This document shows, in pieces, positions 34,229-43,437 of a stretch of 64,000 nt of DNA; positions within the stretch are counted from its first letter, which is position 1, and the number at the start of each line of letters is the position of its first letter. This DNA comes from an uncultured bacterium (GTDB taxonomy: Bacteria > Cyanobacteriota > Vampirovibrionia > Gastranaerophilales > Gastranaerophilaceae): NCBI GenBank assembly GCA_958366705.1, contig CATXCB010000008.1:50689-114688 (forward strand), in the 5' to 3' direction. The notes below the pieces were generated by a model that saw nothing but the letters and a program-made list of their open reading frames with translations, did not search any database and had not been told where the DNA came from. The translations under genes and the position numbers were made by a program.

Positions 34229-35404
34229 ATGAACATTAACACAAATTATCAAAATATTGCCGACAGTTACTTATTTTCAACTATTGCAAAAAAAGTAAAC
34301 GAATTTGCTGCAAAAAATCCTGATAAAAAAATTATCAAACTTGGAATTGGTGATGTAACACTGCCGTTATGCAAGGTTGTCGTTAACGCACTAAAAAATG
34401 CCTCCGAAGAAATGGGAGTTAAAGAAACTTTCCACGGATACGGTCCGGAACAAGGATATGATTTTTTAAAGACAAAAATTCAGGCTTATTACGCAGAACA
34501 TAATGTAAATCTTGACCTTGATGAAATTTTTGTATCAGACGGTGCAAAATCTGATTTAGGAAACATTTTAGATCTATTCGATGTAAATAATACTGTGCTA
34601 GTTCCTGATCCTGTTTATCCTGTATATGTTGATACAAATACCATGGCAGGCAGAAAAATTATTTATATTGATGCAAATGCAAAAAATGATTTTCTTCCGC
34701 TGCCTGATAATAGCATAAAAGCCGATATTATTTATATTTGTTCTCCAAATAATCCAACAGGAGCCGTTTATAATAAAGAACAGTTAAAAAAATGGATTGA
34801 TTATGCTAATAAAAACAACGCGGTTATTCTCTTTGATTCCGCTTATGAATGCTTCGTAACAGACGAAAACTTGCCAAGAAGTATTTACGAAATTGAAGGA
34901 GCCAAAACTTGTGCTATAGAATTTTGCTCTCTATCTAAAATGGCAGGATTCACAGGTACCAGATGCGGTTACACCGTAGTTCCAAAAAATTTAGAAAACG
35001 GATTATTAAACAAAATGTGGTTAAGACGTCAGACTACGAAATTCAACGGTGTCCCATATATCATTCAAAAAGGTGCTGAAGCAGTATTTACACCGGAGGG
35101 ACAAAAAGAAATTCAAGAAAATCTTAACTATTACAAAGAAAATGCTAAATTAATATCTGAAGTTTTAACAAAACACAACATATGGCATATTGGAGGGAAA
35201 CACTCTCCTTATATCTGGTTAAAATGCCCTGATAATATGACATCATGGGAATTTTTTGATTATCTGTTAACAAATGTTCAGATAGTGGGAACCCCTGGTT
35301 CCGGATTTGGAAAAAACGGAGAGGGTTATTTCCGTTTAACTTCATTTGGCAGCAGAGAAAATACTCTTGAAGCTGTTAAAAGACTTGACGAATTTTTAAA
35401 ATAA
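34229..35404 (+). CDS. dapL: LL-diaminopimelate aminotransferase
   Basis: The ATG at 34229 is preferred over a TTG at 34223 because GGGAG lies eight bases upstream. The 391-residue PLP enzyme converts tetrahydrodipicolinate directly to LL-diaminopimelate for lysine and peptidoglycan. It has 'GIGDVTLPL', 'HGYGPEQGYDFL', 'PDPVYPVYVDT', 'CSPNNPTGAVY', and the PLP Lys in 'SLSKMAGFTGTRCGY'. The DapL route is typical of cyanobacteria, plants, Chlamydiae and some anaerobes. It is monocistronic with its own terminator. Confidence 0.95.
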   Translation: MNINTNYQNIADSYLFSTIAKKVNEFAAKNPDKKIIKLGIGDVTLPLCKVVVNALKNASEEMGVKETFHGYGPEQGYDFLKTKIQAYYAEHNVNLDLDEIFVSDGAKSDLGNILDLFDVNNTVLVPDPVYPVYVDTNTMAGRKIIYIDANAKNDFLPLPDNSIKADIIYICSPNNPTGAVYNKEQLKKWIDYANKNNAVILFDSAYECFVTDENLPRSIYEIEGAKTCAIEFCSLSKMAGFTGTRCGYTVVPKNLENGLLNKMWLRRQTTKFNGVPYIIQKGAEAVFTPEGQKEIQENLNYYKENAKLISEVLTKHNIWHIGGKHSPYIWLKCPDNMTSWEFFDYLLTNVQIVGTPGSGFGKNGEGYFRLTSFGSRENTLEAVKRLDEFLK

Positions 35405-35428
35405 CATTATAGTTATATAAAATAATAC

Positions 35429-35464
35429 AAAAAGAGCCCCAATATAAATTTTAGGGCTCTTTTA
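35429..35464 (+). terminator. Intrinsic terminator after dapL
   Basis: An AAAAGAGCCC / GGGCTCTTTT stem with a 14-base loop is followed by a T-rich tail. Confidence 0.9.
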
Positions 35465-35493
35465 TTTTTAAAGACAAAAGAGTTAGGAGCACT

Positions 35494-35652
35494 ATGATTA
35501 CAAAAGAAGTTAATGAATGGATTAGAAAAGTTGAACAGGGAAACTATTCATCCTGGGAAATTATGGAAGAATTTACAAAATTTCATAAATATTTAACTAA
35601 AGAAGAAGTTGTGCAGATAAAAAACCGTTTGGAAAAATCTTTAAAACACTAA
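35494..35652 (+). CDS. Small helical protein, 52 residues
   Basis: This short frame begins with ATG behind AGGAG and encodes an amphipathic, charged peptide ('EVNEWIRKVEQGNYSSWEIM', then 'KEEVVQIKNRLEKSLK'). Good ribosome site, codon use like its neighbours and placement just after a terminator support a real gene. I do not recognise the family. A strong extended -10 for the next gene starts 29 bases later. Confidence 0.55.
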   Translation: MITKEVNEWIRKVEQGNYSSWEIMEEFTKFHKYLTKEEVVQIKNRLEKSLKH

Positions 35653-35680
35653 TACACAGCTGGCAGAATCAGAGAAAATA

Positions 35681-35689
35681 TGCTATAAT
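35681..35689 (+). promoter_or_regulatory. Extended -10 promoter
   Basis: TGC TATAAT lies 27 bases before the ATG at 35716. Confidence 0.5.
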
Positions 35690-35715
35690 AAATTTATAGT
35701 CTGCGAGGTTTTGTA

Positions 35716-36627
35716 ATGTCTTATTATGATGATTTGCTGGAAAAAATTCCAAAAATAAAAAAAATTTTAGACAATGATACTAATTATACAATCTATCATT
35801 ACACAAAACCTGAAAAGCTATTAAATATTCTTGCGGGAGGAACTTTAAGATTTTCAAACGCACTCTATTTGAATGACAAAGAAGAAATTGCATATTCATA
35901 CAGACTGATTGTCCAGCTTGTTGATGAAACCGCGGGTTTAAATCCTGATTTATTTGCAAAAATCAAAAACCACTTTACCAATAAATACAAACATATCGTT
36001 GATGGCTATAGTGATTTAGTCAACAAATTGGAATACTTCACAACATCATTTTCTACAGAAAGTGACAACTTGACTCTGTGGAATAATTATGCAAAAGGAA
36101 AAAACTACACAGGCTACAACATTGGTTTTAATAAGAAAAAGCTTGTCTGCGAAATGAGCGAAAACGGATATCTGCCAATATATGGCAGCGTGATATATGA
36201 TCAGCAAAAACAAATAAAAATTATTCATGCAATATTCAAAAAATGGAACATGTTATTTGAACGCGCCTTAAAATGCAAAAAACAAAATGAGGTTAAATTG
36301 TTTGATATTTTATTTGAACTTATTGATGTTTTAAGTATAGTCAGCATATTCTTTAAAAACCCGCAATTCAAAAACGAACACGAATATCGAATTGTTATGG
36401 TTAACGCTTTTGGAGCCGAAAATTCTAAACCTACAGGAATCGTCGAAAAAAACGGATTGTTTGTCCCTTATATGGAATATAAATTTTCAAAAGACTCAGT
36501 AACTTCAATAAATATTGGGCCAACATTTGACGAAAACATTTTCTACACAAGTACAAACCGTATGTTGTTAAATTTTGGCTATGATAACAAAGAAGTTTAC
36601 CGTTCAAAAATCCCACTAAGATACTAA
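35716..36627 (+). CDS. DUF2971 protein
   Basis: This 303-residue soluble protein has the DUF2971 order: 'IYHYTKPEKLLNILAGGTLRF', 'NALYLNDKEEI', 'TTSFSTESDNLTLWNNYA', then 'YNIGF'. Such proteins occur widely, often in accessory regions, with unknown biochemical role; the H-Y-T...S-F-S pattern is reminiscent of ADP-ribosyltransferase-like folds, but this is speculative. GAGG precedes the ATG, with an extended -10 just before. It is not linked to any defence genes here. Confidence 0.8.
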   Translation: MSYYDDLLEKIPKIKKILDNDTNYTIYHYTKPEKLLNILAGGTLRFSNALYLNDKEEIAYSYRLIVQLVDETAGLNPDLFAKIKNHFTNKYKHIVDGYSDLVNKLEYFTTSFSTESDNLTLWNNYAKGKNYTGYNIGFNKKKLVCEMSENGYLPIYGSVIYDQQKQIKIIHAIFKKWNMLFERALKCKKQNEVKLFDILFELIDVLSIVSIFFKNPQFKNEHEYRIVMVNAFGAENSKPTGIVEKNGLFVPYMEYKFSKDSVTSINIGPTFDENIFYTSTNRMLLNFGYDNKEVYRSKIPLRY

Positions 36628-36652
36628 AAACTCTTATTACCTGTATGTTTGA

Positions 36653-36681
36653 TTGCAATATTCATACTCATAATATATAAT
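36653..36681 (+). promoter_or_regulatory. Sigma-70 promoter of the thioredoxin gene
   Basis: TTGCAA (36653-36658) and TATAAT (36676-36681) are exactly 17 bases apart, with the gene starting 28 bases later. Confidence 0.7.
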
Positions 36682-36709
36682 ATCCAGAGTTAATAATTAG
36701 AGGTAAATT

Positions 36710-37024
36710 ATGTTAGTAGAATTAAATCAAGAAAATTTTGAACAAGAAACAAAACAAGGATTAAAGCTTGTAGAATTTTATACTACCTGGTGTACATATT
36801 GCAGAAACCAGCGTATTGAATTAGAAGAATTAAAAGATGATGCCAACATGTGGATCGGGCTTGTTGACGGGGAAGAATCACCGGAACTTGCTATAAAATA
36901 TCATATAAAAGGTTTCCCAACATTTGTTTTATTAAAAGATGGAAAAAAAATTGCAGAATTTGTCGGATTCCACCAAAAAGGACAACTATTAAACAAGCTT
37001 ATGGCTTATGTCAATATTAAATAA
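36710..37024 (+). CDS. Thioredoxin-like protein with WCTYC active site
   Basis: This 104-residue thioredoxin fold has active site 'TTWCTYC' (Cys28 and Cys31), rather than the usual WCGPC, and cis-Pro in 'GFPTFVLLKDG'. The altered dipeptide should shift its redox potential. There is no signal peptide, so it is cytoplasmic. A candidate reductant for PrxQ (14274-14729). It is monocistronic with its own promoter and terminator. Confidence 0.9.
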   Translation: MLVELNQENFEQETKQGLKLVEFYTTWCTYCRNQRIELEELKDDANMWIGLVDGEESPELAIKYHIKGFPTFVLLKDGKKIAEFVGFHQKGQLLNKLMAYVNIK

Positions 37025-37026
37025 TT

Positions 37027-37055
37027 AAAAAAGCCGGAATTAATTTCCGGCTTTT
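37027..37055. terminator. Bidirectional intrinsic terminator
   Basis: AAAAAGCCGGAA pairs with TTTCCGGCTTTT between convergent genes, followed by T's. Confidence 0.9.
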
Positions 37056-37062
37056 AGTTATG

Positions 37063-37677
37063 CTAAATTCTATTTACATCCCTGTCTATCAAGTAAACTT
37101 CACCTGTATGATGGTCAAAATGGCATTTTGCAATATACAATTCTCCATTTTTTACAGCGCTGCTAATTATTTCAGAATGTTCAAGAATATAATCTTCAAC
37201 CCAGACCGTATGTTTTCTGGCAAAATTATTATTACAGGACATTTTACCACCATTATCAATAACAGGATAAACACATTTTAATATTGATTGAAAATTTTCT
37301 GTAATTTCCGGATAGTGTTCGTTAGCATATGTCATCACACCGCAATCATCATGACCCAATAAAATCAATAATGGAACATGTAATTTTTTTACAGCATACT
37401 CCAAACTTTCCAACACGTTAGGGCCGACAGTAATTCCTGCAACCCTCACAACAAAAAGCTCACCAATACCGCAATCAAAAATAATTTCTGGCACAACCCG
37501 CGAATCTGAACAGCTTAAAACACATGCATAAGGTTCTTGATAAAGTGCAAGCTTCTGCAATGTAGAAAGACACATATTTTTGGCAGTCGGGGTTCCATTG
37601 ATAAAATTTTTATTTCCATTTAACAATTTTTCGAGTTCTTGTTTTGCTTTTGACGGAATATTATCTGGTAGTTTCAT
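37063..37677 (-). CDS. Beta-carbonic anhydrase
   Basis: This 204-residue zinc enzyme interconverts CO2 and bicarbonate. The zinc and active-site residues are clear: Cys56, Asp58 and Arg60 in 'SCSDSR', and His109 with Cys112 in 'GHDDCG'. 'VVRVAGITVGPNVLESLEYAV' is the family middle. No signal peptide is seen. AGGAGG precedes the ATG. It stands alone. Confidence 0.95.
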   Translation of the reverse strand: MKLPDNIPSKAKQELEKLLNGNKNFINGTPTAKNMCLSTLQKLALYQEPYACVLSCSDSRVVPEIIFDCGIGELFVVRVAGITVGPNVLESLEYAVKKLHVPLLILLGHDDCGVMTYANEHYPEITENFQSILKCVYPVIDNGGKMSCNNNFARKHTVWVEDYILEHSEIISSAVKNGELYIAKCHFDHHTGEVYLIDRDVNRI

Positions 37678-37822
37678 TTATACCCTCCTTATTTATTTTT
37701 ATTTAATATTATATTATGAAATTTTAAATGTCAAAAATTCTCGAATTACCATTATTAAAATCAATTAATTGAATGACTCAAAAAGAAGCAAAATACTATA
37801 TACTAATTTAATAACCAATATT

Positions 37823-39511
37823 ATGAATGATTTTTTATTACTAAAATTAAACAGATCTGTCTGGGTTTCTTTACTGGCTCAGGAGAAAATTATAGAAGCT
37901 GTAAGCTATTATGAAACTTACAGAAATAACCTTGCGCTATTTCAAAATGACAAAAAATTAAAAGAACAAGTTTTAGAAGAAATAGGGTTTTCACAAGGAT
38001 TATTTCTAAGTAAGATAACTTCAATAGCTGAAAAGTTTATTGGCGAAAATGATTACCCCAATGCATTATTATGTTACACTGCAATCTTTAAATACACACA
38101 ATCAAATACCCATGACTTAAAAAATTACATAACCTGCTTAGAAAAAATGGAACAATTTGACCTTGCAGCAGAAGTTGTAGAATATTTAGAAACCATCACT
38201 CCTGAAGATATCTCTATCTATAAGCTTTTAAGTGAAATTTACAACAAAAATAATAATAACTATAAATCAGTACATTATCTTGAAAAATATATGTCAGCTA
38301 AACAAAGTGACAAAATAACAGCAAACGAATATAATCTTTTAGGCTGCTATTATAACAAACTTTATACTGACAATTCTCACAAAATTGAAGATATACTAAA
38401 ATCGCTCGAAAATTTCAAAAAGGCAGCAGAAAAAGAACCGTACAGTAAATTGTTTATGAAAAATGCTACAATAATGGCTGCAAAAGCAAATGACTACTAT
38501 TCAGGGAAAATTTTCTGGAACAAAATACTGGAACTTGGCAGTATGACAAATGACGACAAATATGACTATTCCGCTTTTTGTTTAAAAAATCAAGATTTTG
38601 ATGGATGGTATAAATATTTTGGTGCAAGATTTTTTAAAGAAAATAATCCGACCCAATTTCCTAAAATAGCTAAACCCGAATGGAATGGTTCAACAGATTT
38701 ATCACAATCAACTCTGCTGGTTTATTATGAACAGGGATTCGGCGACACATTTTTAACATGGGGTTATATGCCAAGACTAATAAAAATAGCTAAACATGTT
38801 ATTTTTGTGTGCCAGGATAATATTTATGAATTATTAAAAAACAACGATTTCGGAGTAGAACTCGTGCCAAAAAGTCTTGTAGATTTGTCCAAAATACAAT
38901 TTGACTACTATATTCCATCAATGTCAATTCCAATAGCGCTAAAATTAAACAAAGAAACCATTTCTGTAGGACAAGGATACATAAAAGCAAATTCAGAACT
39001 GGCAAAAGAATATAAAGAAAAATATTTTAACAACAACAAATTCAAAATAGGAATTTCATTCGCCGGAAGTATAAATGGAAACCGCTCCAGAGATATCCTT
39101 ATAGAGAATTTTCTACCTCTTGATAAATTAAAAAACGTAGAAATCTACTCTTTAACCAAAGATATTTCTGACCAAAAATTTGACTGTTTCAAAAATAATA
39201 AAATTATAAATATCGCTAAAGATTTTAAAAATTTTGCAGATACAGCAGCAGCCATAGAAAATCTGGATATTGTATTAACAAGTGATAATTGCATACTGAA
39301 CCTTGCAGGAGCACTTGGCAAAAAAACTTTAGCCTTATTTAACTGGCATTATGAATTCAGATGGTTTGACCTTAGTAAAGAAAATGTCATCTGGCTGACA
39401 AGTGTTGAACCTATTGTAAATGACAAAATAGATAACTGGTCTTACTCAATAAATAAAGCCGTAGAAAAAATTGAAAAAATACGGGAAACAAAATCCGGGA
39501 ATTTTGAATAG
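37823..39511 (+). CDS. TPR protein with glycosyltransferase-like C-terminal domain
   Basis: ATG 37823 is chosen because the upstream TTG (37769) has no ribosome site, though none is strong here either. In the 562-residue product the first 280 residues form helical TPR-like repeats ('NALLCYTAIFKYTQ', 'SVHYLEKYMS'). The last 250 form a GT-B-like domain with 'QSTLLVYYEQGFGDTFLTWGY', 'FKIGISFAGS' and 'LDIVLTSDNCILNLAGALGKKT'. The final segment is like the donor site of GT9/GT41-type enzymes. TPR-GT proteins modify proteins or glycans; the substrate is unknown. It converges with sbcC, two bases apart. Confidence 0.7.
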   Translation: MNDFLLLKLNRSVWVSLLAQEKIIEAVSYYETYRNNLALFQNDKKLKEQVLEEIGFSQGLFLSKITSIAEKFIGENDYPNALLCYTAIFKYTQSNTHDLKNYITCLEKMEQFDLAAEVVEYLETITPEDISIYKLLSEIYNKNNNNYKSVHYLEKYMSAKQSDKITANEYNLLGCYYNKLYTDNSHKIEDILKSLENFKKAAEKEPYSKLFMKNATIMAAKANDYYSGKIFWNKILELGSMTNDDKYDYSAFCLKNQDFDGWYKYFGARFFKENNPTQFPKIAKPEWNGSTDLSQSTLLVYYEQGFGDTFLTWGYMPRLIKIAKHVIFVCQDNIYELLKNNDFGVELVPKSLVDLSKIQFDYYIPSMSIPIALKLNKETISVGQGYIKANSELAKEYKEKYFNNNKFKIGISFAGSINGNRSRDILIENFLPLDKLKNVEIYSLTKDISDQKFDCFKNNKIINIAKDFKNFADTAAAIENLDIVLTSDNCILNLAGALGKKTLALFNWHYEFRWFDLSKENVIWLTSVEPIVNDKIDNWSYSINKAVEKIEKIRETKSGNFE

Positions 39512-39513
39512 AA

Positions 39514-42255
39514 TTACTGCTGAATTTCAACAGAACTACCCTTTATTCCTTTTTTGACCACAATTTTTTTATCAATCCGGTTTCTTAACTCTCCAACGTG
39601 AGAAATGATTCCAACAATTCTGTTCCCCTCAGTCAAATTATACAAAATATTTATCGCCTGATCTAAAGATTCTTCATCCAGAGAACCAAATCCCTCATCC
39701 ACAAACATTGCATCAATTTTTATTCCTCCGGAATAATTTTGAACAACATCAGACAACCCCAAAGCCAGCGCTAATGAAGCTTTAAAAGATTCACCGCCGG
39801 ATAACGTACTTACACTACGGTGTTTGCCGGTATGATAATCAAAAACATTTAAATCCAGCCCCACTTTTGAGGTTCTGTTTTTCTCTTCCTTTCTAACAAG
39901 CTTATACTGAGAATTTGTCATTGGGAAAAATCTTTTATTCGCCTCATTTATTACCATATCAAAATAAGCTGCCTGAATATACTGCTCAAAAGTAATTTTC
40001 AACGCTCCGGTTAATCTTCCATTTGCAGTATCAGATAAAATTTTTAAAGTTTGAAGTTTTTCTTCTGTAATTTTTAAATCTTTTTCTGTTCTGCTAATAT
40101 TAGATTTTATATCATTATTTTGTGAAAACCTTTTTATAATATTTTCAATTTGATTTTGAAGCAACAATTCATTTTGCTTCAAGCTTTCAATATTACTGCG
40201 AAGCTCTGTCAAATCAACTTTTGGTGAATCTTGAACTTGAATAACTAATGCTTTTAAAGATTCTTCTTTCGCAGCTATATCTATTTGCAGATTATTTCTT
40301 TTTTCCTGAATCTGCTTAAATGTATCTTGAAAAGTTTGATAAGATAGCTGTTTTTCCTCATAAACCTGCGAGGCTTTCTTACTGTCTGTATATTCTAACT
40401 CGGCAGTCATGGTCTTAATTGCCGAACTATTTTCAGCAATCAATTTATCCAGCTCAGATTTTGTTTTTATAAGCTGCTTCCTAACATTTTCCCACTCCTC
40501 TAACTGAGCCTGTAAACACTTAATCGTATTTTCTGATTGTTTTTTCTCATCACATTGTCTTTTTAATATCTCTATTTTTTTTACGAATTCTTTCAATACA
40601 TTTTCAGTTTCAAGAATTTTAACCTCCAAAACCTTTTCGACATTTTCACACGGAATCTCGCCGGTCAGTTTTTCAAAATTATTTTGAAAACTCGCTTCAA
40701 TAACAGAAATCTGACTGGATAATTTAGAAGAATCATTTGTTTTATCATCCAAATTTTTCTTTAAATTATCACATTTTTCTTGAGCTTTTTGCACAAATTC
40801 TTTCGTAACATTTTCATCTTGTAATTTTGCAGGATTCGGATGTGTTAACGAACCACAAACCGGACACGGTCTATTTTTTTCCAAATCAACAGCCAAAATG
40901 CCTGCCTGCTGCTCCAGAAAAAGACGATAAACATTCAAATAATCTTCATTAGCATCATGCCAGCAGGTGTATAATTCAGAAATTTCCTTTTTCAAATTCT
41001 GATACTTTACCTTATCTTTAACTAATGTTTCGTTAGTAATTTTTAGTTCGGTCAAATTTTGAAATACTTGTTCTATATTTTGTTTTTCAAGCTTTGTTTT
41101 TTCCAAATCAATGTCTGAATTTTTTAATTCTTCCAATTTTTTATTCAAATCATCAATCTGAACTTTGCCGGACTGAAAATTACTTTCAAGATTTGAGATT
41201 TTATCATCATTTCTTATATTTTCCTGCTGCAAATCTTTCAAATTTTCTTCAATAGTTTGAAGTTTTTGATACTTTGGCAAATCATTTTTCAATCTGGAAA
41301 GTTCCTCAAATAACTTTTCCTGAGCAGATTGTTGAGCTAAATATTCAGAATAAACTTTTTCTATATTATTAAAATTATCTTTTAATTCCGGAATAATTTT
41401 TTGCTGCAGATTATCAATTTCGTTCTTTACTTTTTCAATATTTTCAGCACTCCCAAGCTCTTGATTAAACTTGTCCAGCTTATCTTTTAATAGATTTTTT
41501 TGATATTCTAACTCTTTTTTTGTTTTATCATCTTTTTTTATTTGCTCATCTAATTCAAATTTAAAAGCATCAAGATTATACACATTTTTTGAATTTACTA
41601 AAACATTTATTACCTCAGAAAGAGCTCCGTCGTCTTCAACAACAACCTGCTCAATATACTGAATAAGTCTATCTTTCAATTTTTGGAATTCTACATTTAC
41701 AACTGCAAAGTTATCATGCAATTTTGCCTGAAAAATTTGCAAATTTTGAGTAGAAAAAATATTTCTAAAAATTTCACCTCTATCTTCAGTTTTAGCATTT
41801 AACAATTTTTGGAACTCCCCCTGCGCAATCATTACAATCTGAGAAAACTGTTTTTTATTCAAGCCGGTAAGTTGTTCAATTTCTTCAGCAACCTCTTTTT
41901 CCTTTGTAAATGTGCGCCCGTCAGGATACATCAATTCAACTTCTGCCCCGTGGTCTAAAGTTTTTGGAGAACGCTTAATTGTATAAATTTCACCGCGGCA
42001 TAAAAATTTCAAAATAACATATGTTTTATCTTTTTTATCAGCAAAATCACTACGCAGCGCAGCTTTTTCTTTTCTATATTCCCCGCTGGCTTCCCCGTAA
42101 AGAGCGAAAGTTATAGCGTCAAAAATAGTTGTTTTACCGGCGCCGGTATCCCCTGTTATCAGATATAATCCGTTCTCTCCGAGGCTGTCTAAAGGAACTT
42201 CAACTTTTTGTGCATACGGTCCAAAAGCATTCATAATTAAATTTAAAGGTTTCAT
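39514..42255 (-). CDS. sbcC: Exonuclease subunit SbcC
   Basis: This 913-residue SMC-like ATPase forms the SbcCD complex (Mre11-Rad50 type), which cuts DNA hairpins and protein-blocked ends. It has Walker A 'GDTGAGKTT' near the N-terminus, long coiled coils around the zinc hook 'RPCPVCGSLTHP' (middle), the ABC signature 'LSGGESFKASLALALG' and Walker B 'DAMFVDEGFGSLDEES'. The start overlaps the sbcD stop by four bases, so the pair is translationally coupled. The length is a little shorter than the E. coli protein, through shorter coils. Confidence 0.96.
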   Translation of the reverse strand: MKPLNLIMNAFGPYAQKVEVPLDSLGENGLYLITGDTGAGKTTIFDAITFALYGEASGEYRKEKAALRSDFADKKDKTYVILKFLCRGEIYTIKRSPKTLDHGAEVELMYPDGRTFTKEKEVAEEIEQLTGLNKKQFSQIVMIAQGEFQKLLNAKTEDRGEIFRNIFSTQNLQIFQAKLHDNFAVVNVEFQKLKDRLIQYIEQVVVEDDGALSEVINVLVNSKNVYNLDAFKFELDEQIKKDDKTKKELEYQKNLLKDKLDKFNQELGSAENIEKVKNEIDNLQQKIIPELKDNFNNIEKVYSEYLAQQSAQEKLFEELSRLKNDLPKYQKLQTIEENLKDLQQENIRNDDKISNLESNFQSGKVQIDDLNKKLEELKNSDIDLEKTKLEKQNIEQVFQNLTELKITNETLVKDKVKYQNLKKEISELYTCWHDANEDYLNVYRLFLEQQAGILAVDLEKNRPCPVCGSLTHPNPAKLQDENVTKEFVQKAQEKCDNLKKNLDDKTNDSSKLSSQISVIEASFQNNFEKLTGEIPCENVEKVLEVKILETENVLKEFVKKIEILKRQCDEKKQSENTIKCLQAQLEEWENVRKQLIKTKSELDKLIAENSSAIKTMTAELEYTDSKKASQVYEEKQLSYQTFQDTFKQIQEKRNNLQIDIAAKEESLKALVIQVQDSPKVDLTELRSNIESLKQNELLLQNQIENIIKRFSQNNDIKSNISRTEKDLKITEEKLQTLKILSDTANGRLTGALKITFEQYIQAAYFDMVINEANKRFFPMTNSQYKLVRKEEKNRTSKVGLDLNVFDYHTGKHRSVSTLSGGESFKASLALALGLSDVVQNYSGGIKIDAMFVDEGFGSLDEESLDQAINILYNLTEGNRIVGIISHVGELRNRIDKKIVVKKGIKGSSVEIQQ

Positions 42256-43367
42256 TCATTTGCCTCCGCTGAATTTTCCAGCAAATTCAGAATTACTTCA
42301 GTTTCCTGCTCATTCAATTTATTCGCGGTCTGCTTTTCAAAAAATTCTGAAAAATGTTCCACAAGACTTTTTTCCTTTATCTCTTTCAAATTTTTACTTG
42401 AAAACGCACCAACATCTGATTCTTCGAAATCAAGCTGCATAATATTTGGAAATATATTTTCTAATTTACTTTTTGCATCAATTACATTACTATCTGTCAA
42501 TGTTATATGCATATAAGAGTCATCTTTATCCATTTTTAAAAGAGAAATAATATCTCCTGTGACTTCTTCCATATCATGAAGAGGTTCTAATTCAACTGTT
42601 TCAACAGTTATATTTTTATTATTGACTTCAATTATAGAAACAGATTTTTTATGATTAACTTCTGAAAATGAATATTTTAACGGCGAACCGCAATATCTTA
42701 CTTGTTTTCGCCCCATAGACTGAGGTTTGTGAATATGCCCGAGCGCAACATAATCAAAATCATTAAACAGAGAATAATCAACACTGTCTAAAGTTCCCAG
42801 AGAACAAACTTCAGAATCACTAGTCTCCGGAGCTTTTCCATTAGCAATAACAAACTGATGCGCTACAAGGATATTAGTTTTTGTATTATCAATTTCTATA
42901 TTATCCAAGACTTTTTGCACAGCATCGTTGTAGCTCCCTATTTCAACATCAGGATGAAATCTTCTTACATCTGCAGGACGAATAAAAGGAAGAAGCCAGA
43001 TATTAATATCTTCACCACACTCAACAGGCAATAGTTTACCATTATAACTTTTTGCAATATAGATACCGCTATTTGAAATAAGATTAGAAAATGCAGACAA
43101 ACGCTCAGCACTGTCATGATTCCCGCTTACTACAAATGCTTGTATTTTTAAACTTACCAGCTGTTCTATAAAATTCTCAAACAGTGCAATCGCTTCTGTT
43201 GACGGAACAGATTTGTCATAAATATCCCCTGCTATTATTACGCCTGAGATATTTTCTCTAAGTGCAATCTCCAAAATTTGTTGTAAGATTACCCTCTGGT
43301 CTTCTATCATTGGAAATTCATTTACACGCTTTCCGATATGAAGATCACCTAAGTGTAGAAATTTCAT
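42252..43367 (-). CDS. sbcD: Exonuclease subunit SbcD
   Basis: This 371-residue calcineurin-like nuclease is the Mre11-type partner of SbcC. Metal-binding motifs in order are 'LHLGDLHIGK', 'IIAGDIYDKS', 'VSGNHDSAERLS', 'LVAHQFV' and 'VALGHIHKPQ'. A C-terminal capping region and SbcC-binding helices follow. AAAGGA precedes the ATG. It is first in the operon. Confidence 0.96.
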   Translation of the reverse strand: MKFLHLGDLHIGKRVNEFPMIEDQRVILQQILEIALRENISGVIIAGDIYDKSVPSTEAIALFENFIEQLVSLKIQAFVVSGNHDSAERLSAFSNLISNSGIYIAKSYNGKLLPVECGEDINIWLLPFIRPADVRRFHPDVEIGSYNDAVQKVLDNIEIDNTKTNILVAHQFVIANGKAPETSDSEVCSLGTLDSVDYSLFNDFDYVALGHIHKPQSMGRKQVRYCGSPLKYSFSEVNHKKSVSIIEVNNKNITVETVELEPLHDMEEVTGDIISLLKMDKDDSYMHITLTDSNVIDAKSKLENIFPNIMQLDFEESDVGAFSSKNLKEIKEKSLVEHFSEFFEKQTANKLNEQETEVILNLLENSAEANE

Positions 43368-43437
43368 AATACATATCCTTTGCTATGTAAATATATTACC
43401 ATTAAATTAACTATTTAAAAATTTTAAAAATAAAAAT

